Assembly: GCF_002979535.1 (NCBI RefSeq) | Contig: NZ_PCPB01000003.1 | Coordinates: 1-64,000, forward strand | Reading direction: 5' to 3' | DNA from: Brevundimonas sp. MYb52 | GTDB taxonomy: Bacteria; Pseudomonadota; Alphaproteobacteria; Caulobacterales; Caulobacteraceae | Length of the DNA: 64,000 nt | Shown: in pieces, positions 8,655 to 17,003 of the stretch | Layout of the letters: the number at the start of each line of letters is the position of its first letter | How positions within the stretch are numbered: the stretch's first letter is position 1 | Position numbers and translations under genes: made by a program | The notes under the pieces: model-generated | Told to the model about the DNA's origin: nothing | The model's database searches: none | What the model saw: the letters and a program-made list of their open reading frames with translations, nothing else

Positions 8655-9492
8655 AGGTGTCGCACGAGGCCGGATCGCCAGTCTGATAGCCGCGCTGCAG
8701 CCATTCCACTCGCTGGGCCGAGGAGCCGTGGGTGAAGCTTTCGGGCGAGACGCGTCCGCCGCCGCGACGTTGCAGGGTGTCGTCGCCGATGGCCTGGGCG
8801 GTCTTCATGCCTTCTTCCAGATCGCCGGGCTCCAGGGCCACCTGACCGCCGGAGACGGCGGCGGCGTTGCGCGCCCAGACGCCGGCGTAGCAATCGGCCT
8901 GAAGCTCCAACGCGACGGAGTATTTATTGCCCTCGGCCTGTGAGCGCGCCGCCTGCTGGGCGCGCTGCACCTGCTCGCTGGCGCCGGTCAGGGTCTGGAC
9001 GTGGTGGCCGAACTCATGGGCGATGACATAGGCCTTGGCGAAGTCCGCGCCCGAGGCCCCGAGCTTGGTCTCCATCTCGCGCCAGAAGGACAGGTCCAGA
9101 TAAACAGTCTGGTCGGCGGGGCAGTAGAAGGGTCCCATGGCCGCCTGGCCCATGCCGCAGCCGGTCTGAGTGCCTTGTTCGTAAAGAACCACGTTGGGGG
9201 ATTTGTAGCCCCTCAGCTTGGTCGCCCAGACGTCGTTGATATTGGTGCGAACGATCTCGACGAACTGACCCGCCTGATCGTCGGGGGAGCCGACCTCGCC
9301 GGTCTGCTGACCCTGGCTGGCCCCGCCGAACTGGCTGGCGACCTGCTGGGTGGTGTTGGGGTCGATGCCGAAGACGAAGTAGCCGATGGCCGCCAGCACG
9401 AGAACGCCGATGCCGCCGCCCGCCACAGCGCCGCCGCCCATGCCGCGCCGGTCCTCGATGCCGCCGCCGCGCCGTCCGCCCTGCCAACGCAT
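8641..9492 (-). CDS. Neutral zinc metallopeptidase, YpfJ family
   Basis: A 283-aa membrane-anchored metallopeptidase. The N-terminus MRWQGGRRGGGIEDRRG is characteristic of the family. A Gly-rich linker and one membrane span (about 22-42) follow, then an extracytoplasmic domain with the zincin motif HEFGHH at 159-164 (H159 and H163 as ligands, E160 catalytic). A downstream ELQADCYAGVWA supplies the third ligand region. Disulfide-capable cysteines occur around 112-124. Physiological substrate unknown. It converges on and overlaps the DUF418 gene by 14 nt. Confidence 0.88.
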   Translation of the reverse strand: MRWQGGRRGGGIEDRRGMGGGAVAGGGIGVLVLAAIGYFVFGIDPNTTQQVASQFGGASQGQQTGEVGSPDDQAGQFVEIVRTNINDVWATKLRGYKSPNVVLYEQGTQTGCGMGQAAMGPFYCPADQTVYLDLSFWREMETKLGASGADFAKAYVIAHEFGHHVQTLTGASEQVQRAQQAARSQAEGNKYSVALELQADCYAGVWARNAAAVSGGQVALEPGDLEEGMKTAQAIGDDTLQRRGGGRVSPESFTHGSSAQRVEWLQRGYQTGDPASCDTFRGL

Positions 9493-9573
9493 GATGTCGT
9501 CTCCGCCCTGAATTCTCGCCCAAGCTAGGCGAAAACGCAGGCGGCAGGGAAGGGATGCAATTGTAACGGGCGG

Positions 9574-9963
9574 TCAGTTCGGACGGCGGTCCAGCCAGGC
9601 GTCGATCTCGGTGACGCCACGCACCATCTGATCGCGTCGCGCATCCTGAGCCTCGCGCGCCTGACGCTCCTGTTCCAGCGTGCGCGGGGCATAGGCGGTT
9701 TGCGGGGGCAGGGGCGGGGTCGGCTGGCGCGAGGCCTCAAGCCGCTGGATCGTCAGTTGGGTCTGCAACCGCTGCTGCTGAGCCAGGGCTTCGCGCTGGG
9801 CGGCCTGATGGCGCAGGCGGTCCATCTCGATCCGGTGCTGGTCGGCGATAGCCGAGCCGGGGTCGTAGCCGGGCGGCGGCGGACCCGGCCAGCCGGGCCA
9901 GGTCTGGGCGTTCGCGGCCAGAGGCGCGGCCAGCAGCAGGGTCATCAGGATCAGGCGGCGCAT
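9574..9963 (-). CDS. Small Pro/Gln-rich periplasmic protein, unknown
   Basis: A 129-aa protein with a Sec signal peptide (MRRLILMTLLLAAPLAANAQ). After cleavage come a Trp/Pro/Gly-rich segment (TWPGWPGPPPPGYDPG) and a charged, Gln-rich helix likely to form a coiled coil (about 45-120). The start at 9963 is chosen because the signal peptide begins there. The longer reading frame upstream lies antisense to ErpA. It sits between the zinc peptidase and erpA on the same strand. I do not recognise a family. Confidence 0.65.
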   Translation of the reverse strand: MRRLILMTLLLAAPLAANAQTWPGWPGPPPPGYDPGSAIADQHRIEMDRLRHQAAQREALAQQQRLQTQLTIQRLEASRQPTPPLPPQTAYAPRTLEQERQAREAQDARRDQMVRGVTEIDAWLDRRPN

Positions 9964-10006
9964 GAGCGAAACATGGGCGCCCGCCGGCCTTGCGCCAAGC
10001 GTGGCT

Positions 10007-10396
10007 CTAGATGGCGAAGCTGACGCCGCAGCCACAGCTGGACGAGGCGTTGGGGTTGCGCACCACGAACTGCGCACCGGCCAGTTCGTCGACGAAGGCG
10101 ATCTCTGATCCCTTGAGGAAGGGAATGGAGACGGGGTCGATCACCGCCGCCTGACCGTCGCGGCGGACGACCAGGTCATCGGCCTCGGGCGCGCCGACCA
10201 GTTCCAGCCGGTACTGGAAGCCCGAGCAGCCGCCGCCATCGACAGCGACGCGCAGCATGACCGGCTTGCCCTCGACCTCGGCCAGTTTGGCCAGACGTTT
10301 CGCCGCGCTCTCGGCCAGAAGGATGCCTTCCGGGGCGCGGGGGGAAACCGAAAGCGACAGGTCGCGGACTGATTCTGTGGATTGGACGGTGCTCAC
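10007..10396 (-). CDS. erpA: Iron-sulfur cluster insertion protein ErpA/IscA type
   Basis: A 129-aa A-type Fe-S carrier that delivers clusters to apo-enzymes such as IspH, which is also in this window. The three ligand cysteines are present: C57 in GGGCSGF, and C121 and C123 in SSCGCG near the C-terminus. It starts with GTG at 10396, and an AT-rich CATATAGAG lies just upstream on this strand, only a few bases from the start. The transcript may therefore have a very short leader. It is divergent from the dGTPase gene across 55 nt. ErpA rather than IscA is inferred from the solitary location and from the family sequence. Confidence 0.9.
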   Translation of the reverse strand: MSTVQSTESVRDLSLSVSPRAPEGILLAESAAKRLAKLAEVEGKPVMLRVAVDGGGCSGFQYRLELVGAPEADDLVVRRDGQAAVIDPVSIPFLKGSEIAFVDELAGAQFVVRNPNASSSCGCGVSFAI

Positions 10397-10451
10397 GGCT
10401 CTCTATATGAGGAGCTGACAGGCGTTCGCAAAGGCCTGTGTCGCAATAGAA

Positions 10452-11651
10452 GTGCTGTCCGCCTTGAGCCAGACCCGCGCGTCCTTCGCCGAAGACCCTG
10501 CCGCCAGCCGCGGCCGCCACGTTTTCGAGCCCGCCAGCCGCACCCGCACCCCCTTCGCCCGCGACCGCGACCGCATCATTCACGCCACGGCGTTTCGCCG
10601 CCTGAAAGAGAAGACTCAGGTCTTTGTGGCGCACGAGGGTGACCATTACCGCACCCGCCTGACCCACAGTCTGGAAGTGGCCCAGATCGCCCGGTCGCTG
10701 GCCCATGCCCTGCGGCTGGACGACGATCTGGCCGAGACCATCGCCCTGGCGCATGACCTGGGGCATCCGCCCTTCGCCCACGCGGGCGAGGATGAGCTGC
10801 AGGCCCAGATGGCCGACTACGGCGGCTTTGATCACAACGTCCAGAGCTTCCGCGTCATCACCGAACTGGAAGTCCGCTATCCGAAATTCCTCGGCCTGAA
10901 CCTGAGTTGGGAGACGGTCGAGGGCGTCATCAAACACAACGGGCCGGTGATGCATCACCTGGACGACCCGGCGTGGAAGACGGTGGCGGCCTATGCGCCT
11001 GGCGGGGCGGCGAACTGGGATCTGCGGCTGGACACCTTCGCCTCGCTGGAGGCCCAGTGCGCGGCCATCGCCGACGACATCGCCTACAATAATCACGACG
11101 TGGACGACGGGGTGCAGGCGGGCCTGTTCACCCTGGCCGACCTGGCCGAGGTGCCGCTGATCGGGCCCTGCCTGGCCGAGGTGCGCCGCGACTGGCCCGC
11201 GCTGGACGACCGCATGGTGCGGCTGGAGGCCGTGCGCCGCATGATCGGCATCATGGTCGACGACGTTCTGGCCGAGACCGAGCGTCGGCTGGCCCAGCAC
11301 CGCATCGTCACGGTCGAGGACGTGCGGCTGGCTCCGCAGATGATGGTGCAGTTCTCGCCCCAGATGATGGCCGAGTTGGGCGTGCTGCGCCGCTTCCTGT
11401 TCGAGCGGATGTATCGCCACTACCGCGTCAACCGCACCCGTAGCCAGGCGCGCCGCGTCCTGTCGCAGTTGTTCCACCTGTTCATGGCCGAGCCCGAGGT
11501 CATGCCGCCCGAATGGTCGGCCCCGGCGATGTCGGAGGATCCGGTCAAACGGGCGCGGGCGGTGTGCGACTATATCGCTGGCATGACCGATCGTTACGCC
11601 ATCGAGGTGCACGGCAAGCTGTTCAGTCTCGACCTGGCGCTTGATCTGTGA
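10452..11651 (+). CDS. dgt: Deoxyguanosinetriphosphate triphosphohydrolase-like HD protein
   Basis: A 399-aa HD-domain nucleotide hydrolase, dGTPase-like type 2, expected to cleave dNTPs to nucleoside and triphosphate. Hallmarks are [20 protein letters not shown] (39-58), H72 in [10 protein letters not shown], the metal-binding HD pair at 101-102 in [14 protein letters not shown], and [13 protein letters not shown] in the middle. The GTG at 10452 is used, since no ATG precedes the conserved region. It heads a same-strand run with the SPOR protein, nagZ, scpA and scpB, though the 78-nt gap to the SPOR gene may contain a promoter. Confidence 0.92.
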   Translation: MLSALSQTRASFAEDPAASRGRHVFEPASRTRTPFARDRDRIIHATAFRRLKEKTQVFVAHEGDHYRTRLTHSLEVAQIARSLAHALRLDDDLAETIALAHDLGHPPFAHAGEDELQAQMADYGGFDHNVQSFRVITELEVRYPKFLGLNLSWETVEGVIKHNGPVMHHLDDPAWKTVAAYAPGGAANWDLRLDTFASLEAQCAAIADDIAYNNHDVDDGVQAGLFTLADLAEVPLIGPCLAEVRRDWPALDDRMVRLEAVRRMIGIMVDDVLAETERRLAQHRIVTVEDVRLAPQMMVQFSPQMMAELGVLRRFLFERMYRHYRVNRTRSQARRVLSQLFHLFMAEPEVMPPEWSAPAMSEDPVKRARAVCDYIAGMTDRYAIEVHGKLFSLDLALDL

Positions 11652-11672
11652 TTCGAAAGCGGCCACGGGCGG

Positions 11673-11680
11673 GCTAGACT
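11673..11680 (+). promoter_or_regulatory. Possible housekeeping -10 box for the SPOR gene
   Basis: GCTAGACT resembles the Caulobacter sigma-73 -10 consensus GCTANAWC and lies 50 nt before the SPOR gene ATG. No good TTGACG -35 is placed at the usual distance. The same octamer occurs ahead of ileS. Confidence 0.35.
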
Positions 11681-11729
11681 GATACTCCCGGCGCCGATTC
11701 GCGCGGGGCCGATCCAGAAAGCGCGACCC

Positions 11730-12524
11730 ATGTCCTACGACGACGATCACCGAGGCAACCCCAACGCCGGCCGCGAGCGGGGGGCCTATACGCCGCCCAC
11801 CGACGACGACCTGCCGTTCGAGCGTCGCAGCTATGATCCGCGTCGTGCGCCGGCCGCCAAGTCGCCGCCGATCACCCTGATCATCAGCGCCATTGTCCTG
11901 CTGCTGCTGATCGTGGCCGTGGTGATCTTCTATCGCTCGGGCGTGCGTTCCTCGACCGATGCTCCGCCCGCCGTGGGCACTCCGGTCGAAAGCATGAAGG
12001 TCGAGGCGCCGCTGGACGCCCAGCCGATCGACCCGGAAGCGGGCGTGCGCGTCTATCGCGACGGCGGCGAGGCGACCGACGCCGTCCCCACCTTCACCCC
12101 CGGCCCCGAAGCCGTCGAGCCGCGCCCGGCGCCGGCGCCCGTCGCCCCGCCGGTCGCCGCCACCGCCCTGCCGCCCGCAGCCCCGGCTGTTGTCGCGCCT
12201 GCGCCGGTCGCCCCGGCCAAGTCTGCACCCGTGACCCCGGCGCCCGCCGTCAAGGCCCCGGCGACGCCGGCCCCCGCCGCCGGTGGTTCGTCGGGCGTGC
12301 AGATCGGCGCCTTCTCGTCGACGGCCATCGCCGACCGCGAATACGCCGCCGTCGCCGCCCGCTTCGGCCAATACGCTTCAGGCGCCGAGAAGCGCGTGCA
12401 GGAAGTCACCGCCGCCAACGGCTCGACCGTTTATCGCACCACCTTCACCGGCATGAGCCGCGAGCGCGCCGTCGCCTTCTGCAACGCGTTGAAGGCCGCC
12501 GGCCGCGACTGCATCGTCCGCTAA
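11730..12524 (+). CDS. SPOR domain membrane protein
   Basis: A 264-aa bitopic protein. It has a hydrophilic, acidic/basic cytoplasmic N-terminus (1-47), one transmembrane helix (48-68), a long Ala/Pro-rich periplasmic linker (about 75-190) and a C-terminal SPOR domain (about 190-264; GGSSGVQIGAFSS at its start, CNALKAAGRDCIV at its end). SPOR domains bind peptidoglycan glycan strands stripped of stem peptides, usually at the division septum. It is directly followed by nagZ (19-nt gap), another peptidoglycan-related gene. It is FtsN-like in architecture but not clearly FtsN. Confidence 0.85.
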   Translation: MSYDDDHRGNPNAGRERGAYTPPTDDDLPFERRSYDPRRAPAAKSPPITLIISAIVLLLLIVAVVIFYRSGVRSSTDAPPAVGTPVESMKVEAPLDAQPIDPEAGVRVYRDGGEATDAVPTFTPGPEAVEPRPAPAPVAPPVAATALPPAAPAVVAPAPVAPAKSAPVTPAPAVKAPATPAPAAGGSSGVQIGAFSSTAIADREYAAVAARFGQYASGAEKRVQEVTAANGSTVYRTTFTGMSRERAVAFCNALKAAGRDCIVR

Positions 12525-12543
12525 GACGAGCGGGAAGAGACGC

Positions 12544-13593
12544 ATGACCTCCGACGCCATCTACGGCTGTTCCGGCCATAAGCTGACGGCGGAGGAGCGC
12601 GCCTTCTTCGCCGAGACGAAGCCCTGGGGCTTCATCCTCTTCCGCCGCAACGTGGATAGCCCCGCTCAGGTCAAGGCCCTGGTCGAGGAACTGCGCGACA
12701 GCGTGGGCCGCGCCGACGCCCCCGTCCTGATCGATCAGGAAGGCGGTCGGGTGCAGCGTCTCGGCCCGCCGCACTGGCCCAAGTATCCGCCGGGCTCGGC
12801 CTATCTGAAGGCCGTCAACGATCCGATGGCGGCGCGCGAACTGGTGCGTCTGGGCGCGCGTCTGATCGCCCACGACCTGCGCGAGCTGGGCATCACGGTG
12901 GACTGCGTGCCGGTGCTGGACGTGCCGGTGCCGGGCGCCCACGACATCATCGGCGACCGCGCCTATGCCCAGGACCCGGCGACCGTGACCCAACTGGGCC
13001 GGGCGGCTGCGGAAGGCCTGCTGGCCGGCGGCGTCCTGCCGATCATCAAGCACATCCCCGGCCATGGCCGCGCCTTCTCGGACAGCCACCACGACCTGCC
13101 GGTGGTCGAAACGGACCTTGAGACGCTGGACGCCTGGGACTTCGCCCCGTTCAAGGCTTTGTCGGATATGCCGATGGCCATGACGGCCCACGTCGTCTTC
13201 ACTGCCGTCGACGCCAAACGCCCGGCCACGACGTCGAAGAAGGGCATCCGCCTGATGCGCGAGCATCTGGGGTTCTCGGGCCTGATCATGTCGGACGACC
13301 TGTCGATGAAGGCTCTGTCGGGGACCCTGACCGAGCGCGCCGAGCAGTCGCTGAAGGCAGGCTGCGACGTCATCCTGCATTGCAACGGCGACCTCGACGA
13401 AATGCGTCAGGTGGCCCAGGGGACGGGTAAGCTGAAGGGCGAGGCCAAGCGCCGTGCCGAGGCTTCGCTGGCCCGCATCGTCCATGCTGTCGAACCGCTG
13501 GACGTAGCCGAGGCCCGCGCCCGGCTGGAGGCGGCCCTGAGCGGACGCTTCGAGGCGGCCAAGGGGCCCGACGTGGGCGAGGCTCAGGCCTAA
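12544..13593 (+). CDS. nagZ: Beta-N-acetylhexosaminidase, peptidoglycan recycling
   Basis: A 349-aa GH3 enzyme that removes GlcNAc from anhydro-muropeptides in the cytosol. Seen: IDQEGGRVQRL (63-73), the KHIPGHG loop at 169-175 continuing to DSHHDLP, which carries the His/Asp catalytic dyad of NagZ, and the nucleophile aspartate in IMSDDLSM. There is no signal peptide, as expected for the cytosolic recycling enzyme. The coding region abuts scpA with no gap (stop TAA at 13593, ATG at 13594), so translation is probably coupled. Confidence 0.95.
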   Translation: MTSDAIYGCSGHKLTAEERAFFAETKPWGFILFRRNVDSPAQVKALVEELRDSVGRADAPVLIDQEGGRVQRLGPPHWPKYPPGSAYLKAVNDPMAARELVRLGARLIAHDLRELGITVDCVPVLDVPVPGAHDIIGDRAYAQDPATVTQLGRAAAEGLLAGGVLPIIKHIPGHGRAFSDSHHDLPVVETDLETLDAWDFAPFKALSDMPMAMTAHVVFTAVDAKRPATTSKKGIRLMREHLGFSGLIMSDDLSMKALSGTLTERAEQSLKAGCDVILHCNGDLDEMRQVAQGTGKLKGEAKRRAEASLARIVHAVEPLDVAEARARLEAALSGRFEAAKGPDVGEAQA

Positions 13594-14424
13594 ATGATGG
13601 ATCAGGCGTTCCAGCCCAATCTGGACTTCGCCGCCGTCGATGATGCTGACGCCGCCGAGGCCTTCGTCGTCGATCTGGAAGGCTATGAAGGACCGCTGCA
13701 CGTCCTGCTGGCGCTGGCGCGCACGCAGAAGGTCGACCTGCTGAAGCTGTCCATCACCAAGCTGGCGGAACAGTATCTGGCCTTCGTTCACGAGGCCCGG
13801 CGGCGCAACTTCGCCATGGCCGCCGACTATCTGGTGATGGCGTCCTGGTTGGCCTATCTGAAGTCGCGCCTGCTGCTGCCGCGCAACGAGAAGGGCAAGG
13901 CCGAGGAGCCGCCGGCCGAGGAAATGGCCGCCGCCCTGGCGTTTCGCCTGCAGAAGCTGGAGGCCATGCGCCGCTCGGTCGAGGCCATCACTAGCCGCCC
14001 GCAACTGAAGCGCGACGTCTTCACCCGCGGCGACCCCGAAGCCACGGTCATCATCCCGTCCGATCGCGTGGACGCCAGCCTCTATGAGCTGATGGCCGCC
14101 TATGTGGCCCAGCGTCGGCGCGAGGAACGTCGCAAATATGCGCCGGGCCAACGGGTCGAGGCCTTCCAGCTGGAGGCCGCGCGCGACTGGCTGCGCTCCA
14201 TGATGCCGCGTCTGGCCGACTGGACCCCGCTGGATCAGGTGGCGCCCGCGCGCGAGGACGAAGACGGGGAGGGGCCGAGCCAGGCCAGCTATACCGCCTC
14301 GACCCTGTCGGCCAGTCTGGAGTTGGTGAAGGAGGGGGCGATGGACGTGCGTCAGGCCGAGGCCTTCGCCGAGCTCTTCTTGAAACGTCGAGGCTTCGGC
14401 CAACCGCTGGAGCTGACGCCGTGA
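13594..14424 (+). CDS. scpA: Segregation and condensation protein A (kleisin)
   Basis: A 276-aa kleisin bridging SMC ATPase heads for chromosome segregation. N-terminal FVVDLEGYEGPLHVLLALARTQKVDLLKLSI and YLVMASWLAYLKSRLLLP are the family signatures. The acidic middle linker and the C-terminal winged helix (SASLELVKEGAMDVRQAEAFAELFLKRRG region) are also present. It follows nagZ with zero spacing. A second ATG three bases later (13597) is equally possible. Its partner scpB comes after a 153-nt gap holding a palindromic repeat. Confidence 0.95.
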   Translation: MMDQAFQPNLDFAAVDDADAAEAFVVDLEGYEGPLHVLLALARTQKVDLLKLSITKLAEQYLAFVHEARRRNFAMAADYLVMASWLAYLKSRLLLPRNEKGKAEEPPAEEMAAALAFRLQKLEAMRRSVEAITSRPQLKRDVFTRGDPEATVIIPSDRVDASLYELMAAYVAQRRREERRKYAPGQRVEAFQLEAARDWLRSMMPRLADWTPLDQVAPAREDEDGEGPSQASYTASTLSASLELVKEGAMDVRQAEAFAELFLKRRGFGQPLELTP

Positions 14425-14434
14425 GTGCTCTATG

Positions 14435-14570
14435 GCCGCTCATCCCCGCGGAGGCGGGGGCCCAGTGCTTTGGCCGCAACCGGGATCATTTGCAGTTTCT
14501 GGCGCACAGCTCGGTTGGCCGTAGTTGCGCCGCTCAAACCTGGGTCCCCGCCTCCGCGGGGATGAGCGGG
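14435..14570. repeat. REP/REPIN-like inverted repeat between scpA and scpB
   Basis: Two arms face each other: CGCTCATCCCCGCGGAGG followed by a G run (14438-14460), and its complement CCTCCGCGGGGATGAGCG (about 14551-14568). Each arm carries its own small CCCCGCGG-type palindrome. About 80 nt of unique DNA separate them. It is one of several such dyads in this window. It interrupts what would otherwise be a contiguous scpA-scpB unit. Confidence 0.75.
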
Positions 14571-14577
14571 TATTTTC

Positions 14578-15246
14578 ATGTCTGACCTCAGCTTCAAACC
14601 CGACGAAACCGAGATCGAACGCCGGGTCGAGGCCCTGCTGTTCGCCGCCGCCGCGCCTTTGTCGGCGGCAGAGATCGCGCGCCGTCTGCCCGAGGGCGCC
14701 GATGCGGGCCGGGCCATCGCCGCCCTACGCCAACGCTATCAGGGACGCGGGGTCGAGTTGGAATGTGTGGCGGATCGCTGGCGTTTCCGCACCGCCGCCG
14801 ACCTGGGCTTCCTGATGACTGAGGAGCGCGAGGAGCCGCGTCGCCTGTCCAAGGCCGCGCTGGAGACCCTGGCCATCATCGCCTATCACCAGCCCTGCAC
14901 CCGCGCCGAGGTCGAGAGCGTGCGTGGGGTTTCCCTGTCCAAGGGGACGCTGGACCTGCTGCTGGAGATGGATTTCGTGCGGCTGCGCGGGCGTCGGCGC
15001 ACGCCGGGACGGCCCGTCACCTACGCCACGACCGACCGCTTCTTGGAGCATTTCAGCCTGGCCAGCCTCTATGACCTGCCCGGCGTGCAGGAAATGAAGG
15101 CGGCGGGTCTGCTGGATCTGTCGATCCCGGTGGGCTTCGAGGTGCCCGACCCGACCCGCAGCGGCGACTCGGATGGCGAAGATCTTTTGACTGCTCTCGA
15201 TGAGGGATCGCCCGAGTTCGCGCAGGATTTCGTCAGCGAGGACTAG
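14578..15246 (+). CDS. scpB: Segregation and condensation protein B
   Basis: A 222-aa double winged-helix partner of ScpA in the SMC complex. Signatures: ERRVEALLFAAAAPLSAAEIARRLP at the N-terminus, and the second domain with LSKAALETLAIIAYHQPCTRAEVESVRGV and the FVRLRGRRRTPGRPVTYATTDRFLEHF stretch. The tail after about residue 190 is acidic and probably disordered. In many alphaproteobacteria tatABC follows scpB. Here the next genes are the F0 ATP synthase operon. Confidence 0.95.
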   Translation: MSDLSFKPDETEIERRVEALLFAAAAPLSAAEIARRLPEGADAGRAIAALRQRYQGRGVELECVADRWRFRTAADLGFLMTEEREEPRRLSKAALETLAIIAYHQPCTRAEVESVRGVSLSKGTLDLLLEMDFVRLRGRRRTPGRPVTYATTDRFLEHFSLASLYDLPGVQEMKAAGLLDLSIPVGFEVPDPTRSGDSDGEDLLTALDEGSPEFAQDFVSED

Positions 15247-15374
15247 ATTCTCCCGCCCTGCGACGCCTTGGCGCGGGCGCCGGACGGTCCGCAATAGCGG
15301 CGCATCGCCACGCCTGGGTCAGGGTGGGAAAGAAGGCTAGATAATCCAACGTCTTGCAGGTCTTCTTCCGTATC

Positions 15375-15400
15375 TTGACCTTCAAGCCCCTCGCCTATAG
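15375..15400 (+). promoter_or_regulatory. Probable promoter of the F0 ATP synthase operon
   Basis: TTGACC at 15375-15380 and CTATAG at 15395-15400 are 14 nt apart, close to the Caulobacter sigma-73 layout (TTGACG, 10-14 nt, GCTANAWC). It lies 60 nt before atpI in a 214-nt gene-free gap after scpB. Nothing else is recognised in that gap. Confidence 0.45.
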
Positions 15401-15460
15401 GTTCCGCGCCGAATTCAGACCTGCCACGGCGTCCTTGCCGGGGCGCTGAGCGCACAGGCC

Positions 15461-15823
15461 ATGTCCCCAACGATGGAATCGCGCGAAGAGGCGATCAAAC
15501 GCCTCAACGAGCAGGCCGATGCGCTCAAGGCTCGGGCCGTGCCGACGCCTCCCGACTATGGGGCGAACGCTGCGGGCTATGGCTATCGCCTGATGGGCGA
15601 GATGATCGCCGGCTTGGCCGTCGGTCTGGGGCTTGGGTGGGGTTTTGACCTTTGGGTCGGGACCATGCCTTGGGGAATTATCGCCGGAACCCTGATCGGT
15701 TTCGGCATGTCGATCTGGCTGGCGCTTCGTTCGGCCCGAAAGATGAGTGCGGCCGCGTTGAAGGAAATGGGGCCTCCCCAGGATCTTCCCGACGACGAGG
15801 TCGAGGACGAGCGGAATTTCTGA
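15461..15823 (+). CDS. atpI: F0F1 ATP synthase subunit I (AtpI-like)
   Basis: A 120-aa small membrane protein at the head of the F0 operon. It has a charged N-terminal helix (1-40), two membrane segments (about 45-65 and 70-90) with Gly-rich faces (AGLAVGLGLGWGFDLW, GIIAGTLIGFGMSIWLA) and an acidic tail. AtpI proteins assist c-ring assembly or ion uptake and are not part of the mature complex. An internal ATG at 15473 is an alternative start. The 50-nt gap to atpB fits cotranscription. Confidence 0.85.
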   Translation: MSPTMESREEAIKRLNEQADALKARAVPTPPDYGANAAGYGYRLMGEMIAGLAVGLGLGWGFDLWVGTMPWGIIAGTLIGFGMSIWLALRSARKMSAAALKEMGPPQDLPDDEVEDERNF

Positions 15824-15873
15824 CCAAACCGTCGTACGGCGGTTTGGCCTTTTGACTTAGGAGACCGGGCGGC

Positions 15874-16638
15874 ATGGCCGATCCGATGCACCAGTTCCAG
15901 ATCAGCAAGGTTGTTGATCTTCCGGCCGTCAACGTGCCGGGTCTCGGCTTGGTTGATCTGTCGATCACCAACTCGACGTTGGCCATGATGGTCGCCGCCG
16001 TGCTGATCACCCTGTTCTTCACCGCCGTGACGGCCAAGCCCAAGCTGGTGCCTGGGCGCCTGCAGGTGGTGGGCGAGGGGGCCTTCGCCTTTATCGATGA
16101 TCTCGCCACCTCGATCATGGGTGAACAGGGCCGCGCCTTCTTCCCCTTCATCCTGACGCTGTTCGTCTTCATCCTGGCGCTGAACCTGCTGGGCATGTTC
16201 ACAGTCTTCACCGCCACCTCGCAGGTCGCCGTCACGGCCACCTTTGCGGCCCTGACCATCCTGCTGGTCATCGGCGTGGGCTTCGCCAAGAACGGCATCA
16301 AGTTCTTCAAGCTGTTCGCCCCGACCGGCGTGCCGTGGTACCTGCTGATCCTGGTGACGCCGATCGAGTTCATCTCCTTCCTGCTGCGCCCCGTGTCGCT
16401 GGCCCTGCGTCTGTTCGGCAACATGCTGGGCGGTCACGTGGCGATGAAGGTCTTCGCCGGCTTCGTGGTTTCGCTGGGCGCCTTCGGCCTGGTCGGCATC
16501 CCCGGCGCGGTTCTGGCCATGGGCGGCGTGGTCGCCATCACGGCCCTGGAGTTCCTTGTGGCCTTCCTGCAAGCTTTCGTTTTCGCCGTTCTGACCACTG
16601 TGTATCTGAACGACGTCGTGCATCTGGATCAGCATTAA
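15874..16638 (+). CDS. atpB: ATP synthase F0 subunit a
   Basis: A 254-aa polytopic subunit forming the proton half-channels against the c-ring. It has about five to six hydrophobic segments. The functional arginine is in the conserved helix FLLRPVSLALRLFGNMLGGH (Arg in SLALRLF), and the last helix contains EFLVAFLQAFVFAVLTTVYL. GGAGACC precedes the ATG at a suitable distance. Second gene of the F0 operon. Confidence 0.96.
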   Translation: MADPMHQFQISKVVDLPAVNVPGLGLVDLSITNSTLAMMVAAVLITLFFTAVTAKPKLVPGRLQVVGEGAFAFIDDLATSIMGEQGRAFFPFILTLFVFILALNLLGMFTVFTATSQVAVTATFAALTILLVIGVGFAKNGIKFFKLFAPTGVPWYLLILVTPIEFISFLLRPVSLALRLFGNMLGGHVAMKVFAGFVVSLGAFGLVGIPGAVLAMGGVVAITALEFLVAFLQAFVFAVLTTVYLNDVVHLDQH

Positions 16639-16695
16639 GGCTGGTCCAGCCCGCCAACCCCTTCTTTCAAACCATCCCAACCAGGAACTATTCCC

Positions 16696-16920
16696 ATGGA
16701 AGCTGAAGCAGCAAAATACATCGGCGCTGGTCTCGCCACCCTCGGCATGATCGGTTCGGCCCTCGGCGTCGGCCTGATCTTCTCGGGCTTCCTGCAAGGC
16801 GCCACGCGCAACCCTTCGGCTGCTCCCGGCCAGTTCACCAACCTGATCCTGGGCGCCGCCCTGGCTGAAGCACTGGGCATCTTCGCCTTCGTGATCGGCC
16901 TGCTCTGCCTGTTCGCTTAA
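16696..16920 (+). CDS. atpE: ATP synthase F0 subunit c
   Basis: The 74-aa proteolipid of the rotor ring: two transmembrane helices joined by the polar loop GATRNPSA (35-42). The proton-carrying carboxylate is Glu58 in [10 protein letters not shown]. There is no Na+-type QxxxET signature, so it is presumably proton driven. The Gly/Ala-rich first helix ([13 protein letters not shown]) is typical. It lies between subunits a and b'. Confidence 0.96.
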   Translation: MEAEAAKYIGAGLATLGMIGSALGVGLIFSGFLQGATRNPSAAPGQFTNLILGAALAEALGIFAFVIGLLCLFA

Positions 16921-17003
16921 GTCGAACTGAATATCTGGGCGGCGGCGCGGTCTTGAGGACCGTTCCGCCGCTCGCGTCTTTCTGAGATCACCGGATAGAG
17001 CCC

